Shown one piece after another: positions 52,027-61,449 of a DNA stretch of 64,000 nt. Position 1 is the first letter of the stretch. Every line of letters begins with the position of its first letter. Both the position numbers and the translations under genes were made by a program. Source of the stretch: Chondrus crispus (taxonomy: Eukaryota; Rhodophyta; Florideophyceae; Gigartinales; Gigartinaceae); contig NW_005178881.1 of assembly GCF_000350225.1 (NCBI RefSeq), positions 68,739 through 132,738 on the forward strand. Reading direction: 5' to 3'. The notes under the pieces are model-generated. The model had not been told where the DNA came from. It saw nothing but the letters and a program-made list of their open reading frames with translations, and did no database searches.

Positions 52027-52126
52027 NNNNNNNNNNNNNNNNNNNNNNNNNNNNNNNNNNNNNNNNNNNNNNNNNNNNNNNNNNNNNNNNNNNNNNNNNN
52101 NNNNNNNNNNNNNNNNNNNNNNNNNN
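52027..52126. other. Assembly gap of 100 N
   Basis: Exactly 100 N, gap of unknown size in the 5' region of the oxidoreductase gene. Confidence 0.99.
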
Positions 52127-52220
52127 CCACTCGCCCCCTCCTCTCCCCCATTCGCCAGCTCCTCCCCACTACCGCCGTCTTCGTTTCCAATTCCTCGATC
52201 CCACAACCCTACCCTCCACC

Positions 52221-53366
52221 ATGGCTCCACCCTCGCTCCACGTCGACCTGGACGCCGCCAAGGAGACCTTTGCCTCCGCCCCGTCGGCCCTCAAGCTCCC
52301 GACCTCCTTCGACGATTCGAACACGCTCCACATCGGCATCATCGGCTGCGGCCGCATTGGCCAGCTGCACGCCGCCAACATAGCCAAAAAGATCCCTGGC
52401 TGCGCCCTGATCTGCGTGTCGGACGTCTTCGAGTCGGCCGCGATCAAGGTCGCGCAGACGTACAAAGTCCCCATGGCCTGCAAGGATGCGAAGGATCTCA
52501 TCGCCAACCCCGCCGTGCAGGCCGTCATCGTGTGCTCGCCGACGGACACGCACGCTGATATCATCCGCCAGGCCGCGACCGCGGGCAAGCACGTCTTCTG
52601 TGAGAAACCCGTGGACAAGCACCTGGAGGTCATCGATGAGCTGGCCGTCGTCATTAAGGAGGCGGGCGTCAAGTTCTTCCTAGGCTTCCAGCGCCGCTTC
52701 GACAAGCACTTCCTGCGCGCCAAGGAGGCGAGGGAGTCCGGCTATCTCGGCAAGCCCCTCAAGTTGCATCTTGTCGCGAGGGACCCCTCCCCGCCCCCGA
52801 TCGGCTATCTCAAGCAGTCGGGTGGCATCTTCTCCGACATGTCCTCGCACGACTTTGACATGGCACGCTTCCTCACGGGCTCGGACATTACGGAGATCAC
52901 CGCCATCGGCATGGCCGACGATCCGGAGATCGCCGCCATTGGCGACTACGATCACACCATTCTCAACCTGCGCTTTGCCAACGGCTGCATTGGCGTGATC
53001 GATAACTCCCGCTCGTCCCCCATGGGCTACGATCAGCGCGCGTCGTTTCTGGGCAGCGAGGGCAGTGTACAGGTGGACAACGTCTTCCCAAATACCTGCG
53101 ACACCAGCGACAAGGGTGGGTGCCACACGGATGCTCCGCTCAACTTCTTTATGGAAAGATATGCCGACGCTTATCTGCAGGAGATGATTGCGTTTGTTGA
53201 CGTTTGCGTCAATGACAAGCCCGCCCCATGTGGCGTGGCGGACGGCAGGTTAACAGTGATTTATGCCGAGGCGGCGAGGAAGAGTCTCAAGGAGAAGAGG
53301 ACGGTTACGATAGCCGAAGTTGACAAGGCCTCAGCTTCAGGAACGGAGGCCAAGGCTCGCTACTAG
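52221..53366 (+). CDS. Gfo/Idh/MocA-family oxidoreductase, inositol 2-dehydrogenase-like
   Basis: 381 residues from the ATG at 52221. The Rossmann motif IGIIGCGRIGQLHA (Gly42, 44, 47) binds NAD(P). CEKPVD (Glu-Lys-Pro at 128-130) carries the catalytic Lys, and GGIFSDMSSHDFDMARF (201-217) supplies the Asp and His of the active site, as in myo-inositol 2-dehydrogenase (IolG), which oxidises inositol to scyllo-inosose. Substrate is inferred from this motif, not proved. The first 35 residues precede the Rossmann fold and might be a linker; no clear transit peptide. The final 25 residues are an unconserved tail. Confidence 0.88.
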   Translation: MAPPSLHVDLDAAKETFASAPSALKLPTSFDDSNTLHIGIIGCGRIGQLHAANIAKKIPGCALICVSDVFESAAIKVAQTYKVPMACKDAKDLIANPAVQAVIVCSPTDTHADIIRQAATAGKHVFCEKPVDKHLEVIDELAVVIKEAGVKFFLGFQRRFDKHFLRAKEARESGYLGKPLKLHLVARDPSPPPIGYLKQSGGIFSDMSSHDFDMARFLTGSDITEITAIGMADDPEIAAIGDYDHTILNLRFANGCIGVIDNSRSSPMGYDQRASFLGSEGSVQVDNVFPNTCDTSDKGGCHTDAPLNFFMERYADAYLQEMIAFVDVCVNDKPAPCGVADGRLTVIYAEAARKSLKEKRTVTIAEVDKASASGTEAKARY

Positions 53367-54034
53367 GCGTTTGCTGGAGCGCGAGGGGTGGGATCTGAGC
53401 GGGAGGGTGAAATGGTAGAATTTGGATTGTAAAGCCTGGCAGTACATGTATGGCGAAAGTGAATGGTTATTATAAAACCGGAAGCCGTGTTGGCTGTGCG
53501 ACGTCATGCTGGGAAGTCTAATTCAATTGGGGGAGAAATGACGCAAAACGGCCTCAAAGTAAAAGTCAACCTGCATCCCATGGGCACATGCTCAGTCTAT
53601 GAGGTGAGAGGTAATGCGAGTTGCACATGCGTTGCACACAGTCCCCCTCCGACAGCAGAGTAGAATGCGGGCAACAACGGCGGCACAGATATCGTGTGGC
53701 TATGCGTGTGTTCCTCGGTGAAGGGCGGATTGGTCGCAAGAGGAGACCTGAATATCTGGCACCGGTGCCGGGCGATGAATACAGCCAATTGCGAGTAGGG
53801 CGTGTCCTAACGAGGAGATGTCGCAGGCCGACGCAAGGTGCCACGCGCGATACAGTATATCGACCGCATGCCGAGAGAGGGCGTGCAAGTCGCGTCACGG
53901 CTGGGGGAAGGCAGAGTTGGACGGTCGTGGTACGTGCGGGTGCTGGTGCTGCTGGTGCGGTGAGGGTGAGAGGACAGCCGTTTTGGAGTTGCCCTCTGCC
54001 GTCTGGTGGGGGAAGGGTACTACATGTACAGTGT
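53367..54034. other. Intergenic stretch after the oxidoreductase gene
   Basis: No gene recognised; short GC-rich frames only. Confidence 0.6.
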
Positions 54035-54360
54035 TACGTACTACAGGGGGGGGTCGCTCAATAGTGCCTACTTTAATAGTGCTTCCCTCTATATAGTGCT
54101 ATGGCTCACCCTCTGGCACAGGTTATCATAAGCTCACACGTGTATCATCCGGCATGGTTCAGTACTCAAAGGATGAAGTTATTTAGTTGTGTTCTACAGG
54201 CTTTGTTGTGTTTGTGTTAGCAATGTGCTTTGTCCCCAAATATATGTATTTGAGCCTCCTTTATATAGTGCCATCCCTCCAATAGTGCCATAGCTAGAGG
54301 TATGTCACGCTATAGCACTATATCGTAGGAGGCACTGTACCCAAGGGTACAGTATTACGT
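54035..54360. mobile_element. Degenerate MITE-like element related to the pogo-like element at 58.6 kb
   Basis: The left end reads TACTACAGGGGGGGG, then GCTCAATAGTGCC, TTTAATAGTGC and CACAGGTT; it aligns step by step with the start of the element at 58587 (GGGGGGGACGCC, TAATAGTGCCGC, ATTAGTGCCGCC, CACAGGTT, ACGTGT). TAGTGC units recur at 54255-54330 near the right end, followed by a GTACCCAAGGGTAC palindrome. There is no coding sequence. It is probably a short non-autonomous member of the same family, badly worn. Confidence 0.5.
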
Positions 54361-54643
54361 ACTTTGGGGACATGTTTTGGGGACATACTTTGGGGACATA
54401 TTTTGCTTTTTGATTTTGCAGACGTCTGCTCTGCACACGAAGCGTGCAGTCGGAGCCAACGCGTCCCGCTGTCCACGTGTCCCCGTCGTCCAGCGATACA
54501 GCACGCGTACACGTCGGCCTGTTTTCAATTTCAAAATATTCTCGGGACGACCTTTCGCGGCACCACCGCGCCCTTCGCTTGCGTCATGCGGCGTGCCCAG
54601 CATCGCCCCTCTCCCGCCCGGCCTGCTACGTACGTTCGCCGCC

Positions 54644-55045
54644 ATGTCGTCGTGGCTTCCGCCGCTCACGCCGCCGCTCCTGTGCGGGCACTACCTGCCG
54701 GAGGGGGCCGTGGACACCAGCGTGGACGCCGCGCTCGTGGCCGACCTGGAACTGGCGCTGGAGAAGCGCCGCGCCGACGTGCGCGCCTTCGCGGCCCCGC
54801 CCGTCATGGGGCACGCGGCCGCCCCGCTGCAGGCCGGCGCCGCGTTCGCCGGCGCCGCCGACGGCGAGGACGACGAATTGGGTGCCGCCGACGAGGACCA
54901 GATCGCCAGCGATGAGTTCAGCGAGGGCGCAGAGCCCTTCGAGGACGACGGCGAGGACGAGGGAGAGGAGGAAGACGACGAGGACGACGAGGAGGACGAG
55001 GAGGACGAGGAGGACGACGATGAGGATCTGGCGGCGTATTTGTGA
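54644..55045 (+). CDS. Small acidic protein, unknown
   Basis: 133 residues from the ATG at 54644. The N-terminal 65 residues look folded (MSSWLPPLTPPLLCGHYLP, then a helix LVADLELALEKRRADVRAF). The C-terminal 60 residues are almost all Asp/Glu and end LAAYL. Acidic tails of this kind occur in chromatin, ribosome-assembly and APC/C-type subunits. No family could be assigned. Confidence 0.6.
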   Translation: MSSWLPPLTPPLLCGHYLPEGAVDTSVDAALVADLELALEKRRADVRAFAAPPVMGHAAAPLQAGAAFAGAADGEDDELGAADEDQIASDEFSEGAEPFEDDGEDEGEEEDDEDDEEDEEDEEDDDEDLAAYL

Positions 55046-55277
55046 GCATGTGGGCGGAGGGTCTCGGAAACGGCCGCGCCAGCTCCGTAGCAGCGCCACT
55101 TGCCCGTTTTCGATAGGGCAACATGCGCCAGCTCGACACGAGGACAAGTGTCACTGAGGCTCCGCGGCGGGAGCTCAAGGTGAGATTTTCCTCATTTCTA
55201 TCCACACAGCCTGTGCAAACGTGCAAACCCCATTCCCGCGTCAACCTCCTCCGTCACCACCGCCATCCTCACACACC

Positions 55278-55625
55278 ATGGCCGCCCCAGCGCTCACCGC
55301 CGCCTCCTCGCTCGCAGTGCTCGCCATTGGTGGCGCCGCAAACCTCGCCGCTTCCAACAAGCCGCTGCAGTCGCGCATGTGGCTCCCGCGCGGTGGCTTC
55401 ATCGGCGTCGTCAACGGCGGCGGCCCGCCCGCAGCCGCGCCGCCCGCCGCGTCGCCCGCCGCCAACCAGACCCCGGCCCCCACCGCATCGGGCAAGAAGA
55501 TTCACCCCATTGGCGGACAAACCGGCAAGCCCGCCCCGCCGTGCCCGTTCGGCAAGTTTCCTAGGTATAGGCCCACCAAGCTCCCCGGGCCCCCAAAGTC
55601 TTTCGACCCCGCCAAAGGGCCGTGA
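55278..55625 (+). CDS. Small Pro/Ala-rich protein with N-terminal hydrophobic segment, unknown
   Basis: 115 residues from the ATG at 55278. Residues 5-25 (ALTAASSLAVLAIGGAANL) form one hydrophobic helix or signal. SNKPLQSRMWLPRGGFIGVV follows, then a Pro/Ala/Asn-rich linker and a basic end. It starts 232 bases after the acidic protein on the same strand. Function unknown. Confidence 0.5.
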   Translation: MAAPALTAASSLAVLAIGGAANLAASNKPLQSRMWLPRGGFIGVVNGGGPPAAAPPAASPAANQTPAPTASGKKIHPIGGQTGKPAPPCPFGKFPRYRPTKLPGPPKSFDPAKGP

Positions 55626-56467
55626 GGCAGTCACTTCCGGGGGACGTCGCCATCTGCGCCGCAGTCTTGACGGGAGCATGCACATCTGCGCTGCCTTCTG
55701 GATAGCTTCGTCTCACTTTTTGTAGTAGACCTTGGTAAAGCTCCAGGCCCTACAACGCTAGTCACCTTGCGCTCACGCCCACTATTTTCCGCTCAGCCTT
55801 ACCCGCGACTAATGCATTCCCCGATTTTGGCAATGGAAATGCATATCTGGCATTGTTTGTGGTCCTAGCGCTTCTATTCCCACGAATTGTGTACGGCTCT
55901 CACCTTAGGGCAAGGGTTGGGCAGAAGCACGTCTGAAAACATTTAGTGTGCGTCTCGCATTGATTTTCAGAAGAGAATCCGGTGCAAGTTTTAATACCAC
56001 GGCTGACGTAAACAGGTCTTACAGTTTTAACGGATCCCTCCCTTCGTCTCAGGCTTGAGGAACAGACGCGCCGCAGTTCAAGATTTGCACGGAGACCCGT
56101 TTTTCGGGCGTGCCATCGCTTCAGGCCCGACCGTTGTTAGTGAGACAAATATCAGATTGCAGACAGTCTTCGCACCTTGCCTTCTTACAAATATCAAAAG
56201 GAGATACTTTATTCTTCGCCAAACCTATCTTTGCAGCTTTTGTTTGTACCCCTACTGTCATATCGCACCTGTGCAAATCCGCTTTAAATATCCATATGGG
56301 ACAAATCATGCCTGCCTGGCCAGCACCGACGCGTCGCCCTTGTATAAAAATCTGTGCACTTATGAGGCAAGCTCCCCATACCACTCTCTCCGACAGGTTC
56401 CGTTGATATCACGTGGCCTCATCTATCGGAAGAGTGGCCTCATCTATCGGAAGAAAAAAACGTATTC
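55626..56467. other. Intergenic stretch
   Basis: No supported gene over 840 bases. An open frame at 56055-56615 overlaps the end of the next gene on the opposite strand and lacks conserved content. Confidence 0.6.
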
Positions 56468-57442
56468 TCAAGGCAACATGTCCTTCGGAAAATTCTTCAT
56501 CGCATTCCTTTTCTGGGTCGCAGTAGGATGTCCTCGATACGAACAAACCCTGTCCGTGTCAGCCAGGGTCGACAAAGGCACAGCTCCCGGATCACCTGGA
56601 TCCACGACTGTATAGTGTCCTCCTCCCCAATAGGTCGGTTTCACATACTCGTCCCAATTCCAACTCCTTAGTTCCTCGGCGGTCGATGGAGGTAGCTTGA
56701 TGCCGTCTATAGCCTGTAGAGTCTTGCTGTAGCACGAAGTCTCCCTTGATACACCAATAATCATGACTGCTTTCGTCGCGAGTACTCGGCGCATGATTTT
56801 GAATTCCTTGGCAAACGCGCCGTTCTGTTCGACGTCCGTTTCGTAGACGCCGAGCATGAGATACTTTGCCTTTTCCCCGAGAAGCAGATGGGCTGCAGAC
56901 AGTGTGAATATGAGCATCAAGGTGTGCCACTCCAGGACCTCCTTCACCAGTCTCTGATGCACTCGTACATCTTCAGCTAAATAGGTGACGTATGCGGAGG
57001 TAGTTCCACCAATATAGAGAAGAACGACACTGAGAAAGACCAAGAGAAAGCCACCAGACAACTTTTCGTACAACTTGCCGTCGATAATAACCAATTTTCT
57101 GCTGACGGGTCTGAGCATTGCTCTTGCCTCCGGGTCAACGTCTCCATCTCTGTTGATGACTCTGTTCGTCATGCTGTACCGCCGCAGGGTATTAAAACAC
57201 CTGAGACCGAAAAAGAGCAACACAATTGGGAATATGACAACGGCCGCGGCATCTACAACGATGGTATCACTCTCACCAAAGAAAGTGTAGTTTTCCGCGA
57301 CGATTGTAGTTGTACTCCAAATAGAAACGGCGCTGTATCCTAGTGCAGTGATCAGGCCAAGAATGGCAAGGGCTCTGCCTGTGTACCTCACGCGGTCTTG
57401 TAAGTTTCTCTTGCGTTTTGCAGTGGCGTTATTTGTCGCCAT
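56468..57442 (-). CDS. Four-helix membrane protein, unknown
   Basis: 324 residues from the ATG at 57442. A basic N-terminus is followed by four hydrophobic helices at about 23-45 (ALAILGLITALGYSAVSIW), 60-82 (DAAAVVIFPIVLLFFGLRCF), 128-150 (GGFLLVFLSVVLLYIGGTTS) and 170-190 (WHTLMLIFTLSAAHLLLG). The C-terminal 130 residues are soluble and contain SRETSCYSKTL and ELRSWNWDEYV. No family recognised; it could be an organelle or plasma-membrane protein. Confidence 0.65.
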   Translation of the reverse strand: MATNNATAKRKRNLQDRVRYTGRALAILGLITALGYSAVSIWSTTTIVAENYTFFGESDTIVVDAAAVVIFPIVLLFFGLRCFNTLRRYSMTNRVINRDGDVDPEARAMLRPVSRKLVIIDGKLYEKLSGGFLLVFLSVVLLYIGGTTSAYVTYLAEDVRVHQRLVKEVLEWHTLMLIFTLSAAHLLLGEKAKYLMLGVYETDVEQNGAFAKEFKIMRRVLATKAVMIIGVSRETSCYSKTLQAIDGIKLPPSTAEELRSWNWDEYVKPTYWGGGHYTVVDPGDPGAVPLSTLADTDRVCSYRGHPTATQKRNAMKNFPKDMLP

Positions 57443-58586
57443 AGCGCGGACAGAAGTGAACGATTGCTGCTGCTTGCAATATTGCGTCAGAGAGGACGAC
57501 GCGAGAAGAAAGTTTGAGAAGGTAGAAAGAGAGAACGCCTGGGAAAGAAGTGCGCTCTATTTGTAAGTTCGCAGGCAGCTCTGGAGGGGGCGCTATCCTC
57601 TTAGGGATGAGCGTCTAAAGAACCTGTCTACCAGTGCCCTAAAATATAGGGCAAGTTTGTCATGCAACAACGTTATGAGGACCTGGTGAGAGTCTTTCAG
57701 GCCCGATCTGATCTTTGATTCGCTCATCCCAAGAATAATTGGGCAGGAATCATTCTGCTGTTTGCCAGGGTACTTGTAGGCGCGCAGACAAAGAAATGTT
57801 GATGCGTGTAATAAAACCCCCCCCCCCCCCCCCCATGCGGCTATGCTGCTGTGGGCGCGAGTAGCGAGTCACGACATATGGAACACCTGAACGACACATA
57901 TTTCGTACATATTTTGTAAAGAATCCCAGCAATGCGCCGTCTTCCAAAACACTGCAGAACAGAGAATGTGAGTGGACCTGAAATAGAAATTGACAAACAT
58001 CTCACACGAAAATGTCATGGCAGCCACGTGTAACGAAAGCCGAGAAGAGATTCCATCCGACACGGCAGTCTCTACTTGTCGGCTGCAACCATGATCATGA
58101 TGGCCTCGAAAGAAGCAAACTGCCGGTCGTGCACCATGCGGCATGATGCCGCATGGCGCACAACTGGAAGATGGCGCCTGTCATTTCAGGCACGAAAAGC
58201 AAATGCTCTTTGAGTTTTTAGTGGGAGCGGCGCATGCTTTCGTCGTGAGACGATAATCGACCCAAAGCGCCCCAAGGTACAAGTACCGTACCTCTTGGGC
58301 CCGGACGCAGCCCAACAAGTCCGTCGTTAAAACATATCCGATTCCGCACAGCGCACATGCGCAGCGTTGCAGAGCTTGCAACACAGTAGTGTACAATGCC
58401 GGAGTTCCAGGCCTCACTTTGCTTTTCTGCATCCACTTTGCTTTTCTGTGGCATGCGTGATTGTTGCAGAGGCGATCCTAACGAGAAACGCCTGTACACG
58501 TCTGGCACCAGACGTATACATAATAATTCCAATATCAGAGCGTGTGCCAGCACACGCTCTGATGACAAACGTCGAAGAACAGAATA
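57443..58586. other. Intergenic stretch with C18 tract and hairpins
   Basis: No gene recognised. A run of 18 C lies at 57817-57834. A perfect hairpin lies at 58534-58563 and a short one, ACGTCTGG CA CCAGACGT, at about 58498-58515. Confidence 0.6.
58534..58563. repeat. Perfect hairpin, 14-bp arms, 2-base loop
   Basis: ATCAGAGCGTGTGC, CA, then the exact reverse complement. It lies next to the left end of the pogo-like element. Confidence 0.9.
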
Positions 58587-58703
58587 CGGGGGGGGACGCC
58601 TAATAGTGCCGCTTTCATTATTGCCACCCTCGAATTAGTGCCGCCAAAACCGGCAGACACAGGTTCTGCCACGTGTCATGCACGACGTCGTCATCGCCCA
58701 CTC

Positions 58704-59246
58704 ATGCGCCTCAGCTCAATTGGTGATGGCACCTCACTCAAAGACCCTAACAGGAATCCTGAAAAGATCGCCAAAGCGAAGCGTACGCGCCTTACGATTG
58801 CACAGAAAATCGAGGTTGGGCATCTGCTGCAGGTCGGGAATGCGAATACCACAGTTATGCGTCAGTTCAAAATTTCAGAGCGAACCATCCGAAACATCAA
58901 ACGCTCTCTTCCTTCACTCCAACAAATTGTGACCAACACCGCTACAACGCTCCGCACAAAAACTTTAGAGGAATGGATTGAGATCGAGACTAATGAGGTC
59001 GTGGCAGAAGCTTCTATTAGTGATGCTTGCGATTCAATACATTATGGTGGAGAGCTACAGAATCAGTCTGCCAGTGATGCTATGATGGATGATTGTGTGG
59101 CAAAAGGCGAGTGTGAAATTACGGAGAGGCGGGCCGTACCGAGTGCTGTAGTGTTAGCAAGGTTGTTTGGGTCTTTGGAGAGTCTGGGTGTGGAGTGCGA
59201 TGTGAGCAATGCCTTATCGCACTTGAGGTCCGCAAAACGAGCTTTT
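58704..59246 (+). pseudogene. CENP-B/pogo-type DNA-binding protein without nuclease domain, N-terminal part
   Basis: From the ATG at 58704 the protein enters a Psq/CENP-B-type helix-turn-helix at residues 25-70: KRTRLTIAQKIEVGHLL, then NANTTVMRQFKISERTIRNI, as at the start of pogo and jerky transposases. It continues to LFGSLESLGVECDVSNALS and SHLRSAKRAF, which resembles the C-terminal end of those proteins. The whole DDE catalytic domain (roughly 250 residues) is missing. At 59247 a MITE interrupts the frame; after it, 60018-60095 continues with QTLITEFW, comparable with the I-T-D-F-F end of pogo transposases, and a stop. Confidence 0.65.
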
Positions 59247-60017
59247 CTAGTGTCTAGGTGACAAATGACCTCATATGAGGTCACTTTTCAACTTATTTTT
59301 TCTCTAATTGCGCTAGCTCAACAAGATGGAAAAAGATACTCTCGCCACCGCAGTTGACTTCTGCGTTGCGGAAGGGCTGAGTTTGGTGAGATCTGCATGT
59401 CTTTTCCAGCCATTTTTAAAATGCCCGAAAAAGGAGCCTTTTTGACCAACCTCAAAACGTTTTATGTTGATTTCTTCGAAACCAAAACGCCTGTTTAAAA
59501 AGCCAACTCATCATTGAAACTTCATTAGATTATTAGTCTCTCTGTGCATTGGAAACTGCCATCCCAATGTTTTGCAAGATGTTAATGCCGAGGGCAAATA
59601 CGTTAAAGAAATGGTGTCCAAACTGACTTTTTAAAGTTTCGATTTAATTTATATATATTTTTGCAAAAAAAACTGGCCTCATATGGGGCTTGTACAAGCC
59701 CCTCATATGAGGCTATGACTGACCTCATATGAGGTCAAATCGCTTGTCGTCTAGACACTAGAAGCTAGTGTCTATTGGACGGACGTTTTGATCATGAGGA
59801 TTTTTCCTGTCTGTCAGAGCATTAGAAAGACCGTCCTAAATACCGTGCATTCTAGGTGCCTTCAAGGGACTTGGACATTGTTTTTTACTCTTACTGTTAC
59901 TGTTTCGCGGTAACTATGGCTTTCAGTTCTCCTTCTTTGCGCCAGAAACGGCGCGGGCAAAAAAGCCTCATATGAGGCGAAATCCTCAAATGAGGCGCAT
60001 TGTCCAATAGACACTAG
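59247..60017. mobile_element. Two adjacent CTAG-flanked MITE-like elements
   Basis: Every one of four ends reads CTAG followed by TGTCTA (or its inverse): left element 59247-59761 with ends CTAGTGTCTAG and CTAGACACTAG, right element 59765-60017 with ends CTAGTGTCTATTGGAC and GTCCAATAGACACTAG. Inside, the palindrome CCTCATATGAGG recurs: about 59269, 59700, 59722 and 59965, with imperfect copies near 59688 and 59982. No coding sequence is seen. They interrupt the pogo-like gene in its last codons. Confidence 0.75.
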
Positions 60018-60345
60018 GCATGAGAGACAGGGTCAAAGGCAACAACAGCAGACTCTAATAACAGAGTTCTGGCCGGGTAGTGATCCTGCTTTCTGATTGT
60101 GCCGCTCCGAATTAGTGCCGCATTATTAGTCCTTACACAGGGCGGCACTAATGCGTAGGGTCAACTGTACTGCACTTCACACCTTTCAGCCCTTGGTGCA
60201 CAAAAATGGGGATTTGTGTGCACACAATTTGTGTATCTGCGGTTTCAGGAGGCGTCCAATAACGTACAGGACATGGAAGGCGAAGGGACTTAGGCGGTGT
60301 ACTAGTCTAGGTCTCGAAATCTCGTACACTAAGATTGCCCGTTAA

Positions 60346-61076
60346 GAGCATCACCACCGGTAGGTGATCAAATGACCAAACAAGAACACTTGGCACTTTT
60401 TTTCTAGAACTCAATTGGCTGGTGGGAATTTGGTGATTTGCTTCTTTGGTTATTTGATATTTCAAAAAGGACGGCCCCACCGGTCAGAACCAAATACTGT
60501 GTAGTACGCTCTTACTGACCCTCGTACTCACCCGTGTCCCCTCCTACGAGGAGTCGCAGTGACGGACTCTGAAGACGTTAACGGAACCGAAGCTGAACGT
60601 GTTGGGGTTCCATAGATGGGAGGATCCAGGGAAGAGGGGGGTAGCGAGCCTGAAAAGGGGGAACTCATTTTGTCATCACCGAGCTTGCGCTTGATGACCA
60701 ACAGGAGGGATGCTCTCAGAGATGCCTTCACCGACCAGTGCGGCGCATCCCTACCGGAAAACAATAAAGTCCGTGCTGGTCTTGTGGCATTTGAAGAGGA
60801 GAGATGGCGGGAGACTGCCGCTTGTTTTGCCACAAAACCCCTTCGTCATGTTTTTTGGAGGGAAGTCTTTTTGTCTGACCAGTGAGCCTTGGACAACTGG
60901 ATTGTCTAGGGTACCAAATTACGGAGAAGCGGAACCTAATTCTTGATATTTGGTTCCGATATTTGCCTCGGAACCAAAAATTTGCTGATTTGGTCGGACC
61001 GGTGGGGATGACAATCGACATCAAATCATCAAATTTTGGTTATTTTGGTTATTTGCTTCTACCGGTGGTGATGCTC
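60346..61076. mobile_element. PIF/Harbinger-type non-autonomous element (MITE), 731 bp
   Basis: The inverted ends are GAGCATCACCACCGGTAG at 60346 and its reverse complement ending at 61076. Both are flanked by the 3-bp duplication TAA (60343-60345, 61077-61079), the hallmark of PIF/Harbinger insertion. Subterminal AACCAAA/TTTGGTT repeats occur at both ends. An open frame at 60616-60885 (GGSREEGGSEPEKGELILSS ... LRDAFTDQCGAS) may be a remnant of a transposon-encoded protein; no catalytic motif is present. Confidence 0.85.
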
Positions 61077-61322
61077 TAAGTGACGAAAACGCGTGTTTTG
61101 GCTGCGTGTTTGCTCGGATTTTCTAAACGCAAAATTTTCAGACAACGCGTTTGGCATAACTCACAGCATACCGAGAAAAAAACAAAGCGTCAGTTTACGG
61201 GCAACCTTAGTGAATGTAAATGTTTACACAAAAATGGGGATTTGTGTGGTGGTTTCAGAACACAAAATTTGTGAAGTAATCGTCCAGAACAACAAAGCAC
61301 CTGGTCTATACTGTATGCATAT

Positions 61323-61353
61323 CACCATGCGTATAAAGTTTATACGCATGGTG
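61323..61353. repeat. Perfect palindrome, 15-bp arms, 1-base centre
   Basis: CACCATGCGTATAAA, G, then TTTATACGCATGGTG. It lies 97 bases after the stop of the FG-GAP gene, so within its likely 3' region. Confidence 0.95.
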
Positions 61354-61449
61354 TTTACACTATAAACGGTTACTTATAATTAAATTGGAGGCCAAATACA
61401 GTTAAACATCCCATTCATTCTTTGCATCCTGACTCACCAAAGCTCACCC

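Larger units (their letters stand above)
58587..60164 (+). mobile_element. Pogo/Tigger-like element without a DDE domain
   Basis: The left end (TACGGGGGGGGACGCC, then TAATAGTGCCGC and ATTAGTGCCGCC) is repeated inversely at the right end, read on the minus strand from 60164: CAGTTGACCCTACGCATTAG, then TGCCGCC and GCGGCACTAATTC. Both ends are flanked by TA. The gene inside has a CENP-B/pogo-type N-terminus and a pogo-type C-terminus and nothing between, and it is interrupted by two small CTAG-flanked elements. It cannot move itself. Confidence 0.65.

Noticed and set aside
54377-54915. Overlapping frames upstream of and across the acidic protein
   Set aside because: Only the frame from 54644 shows protein-like composition and a sensible start.
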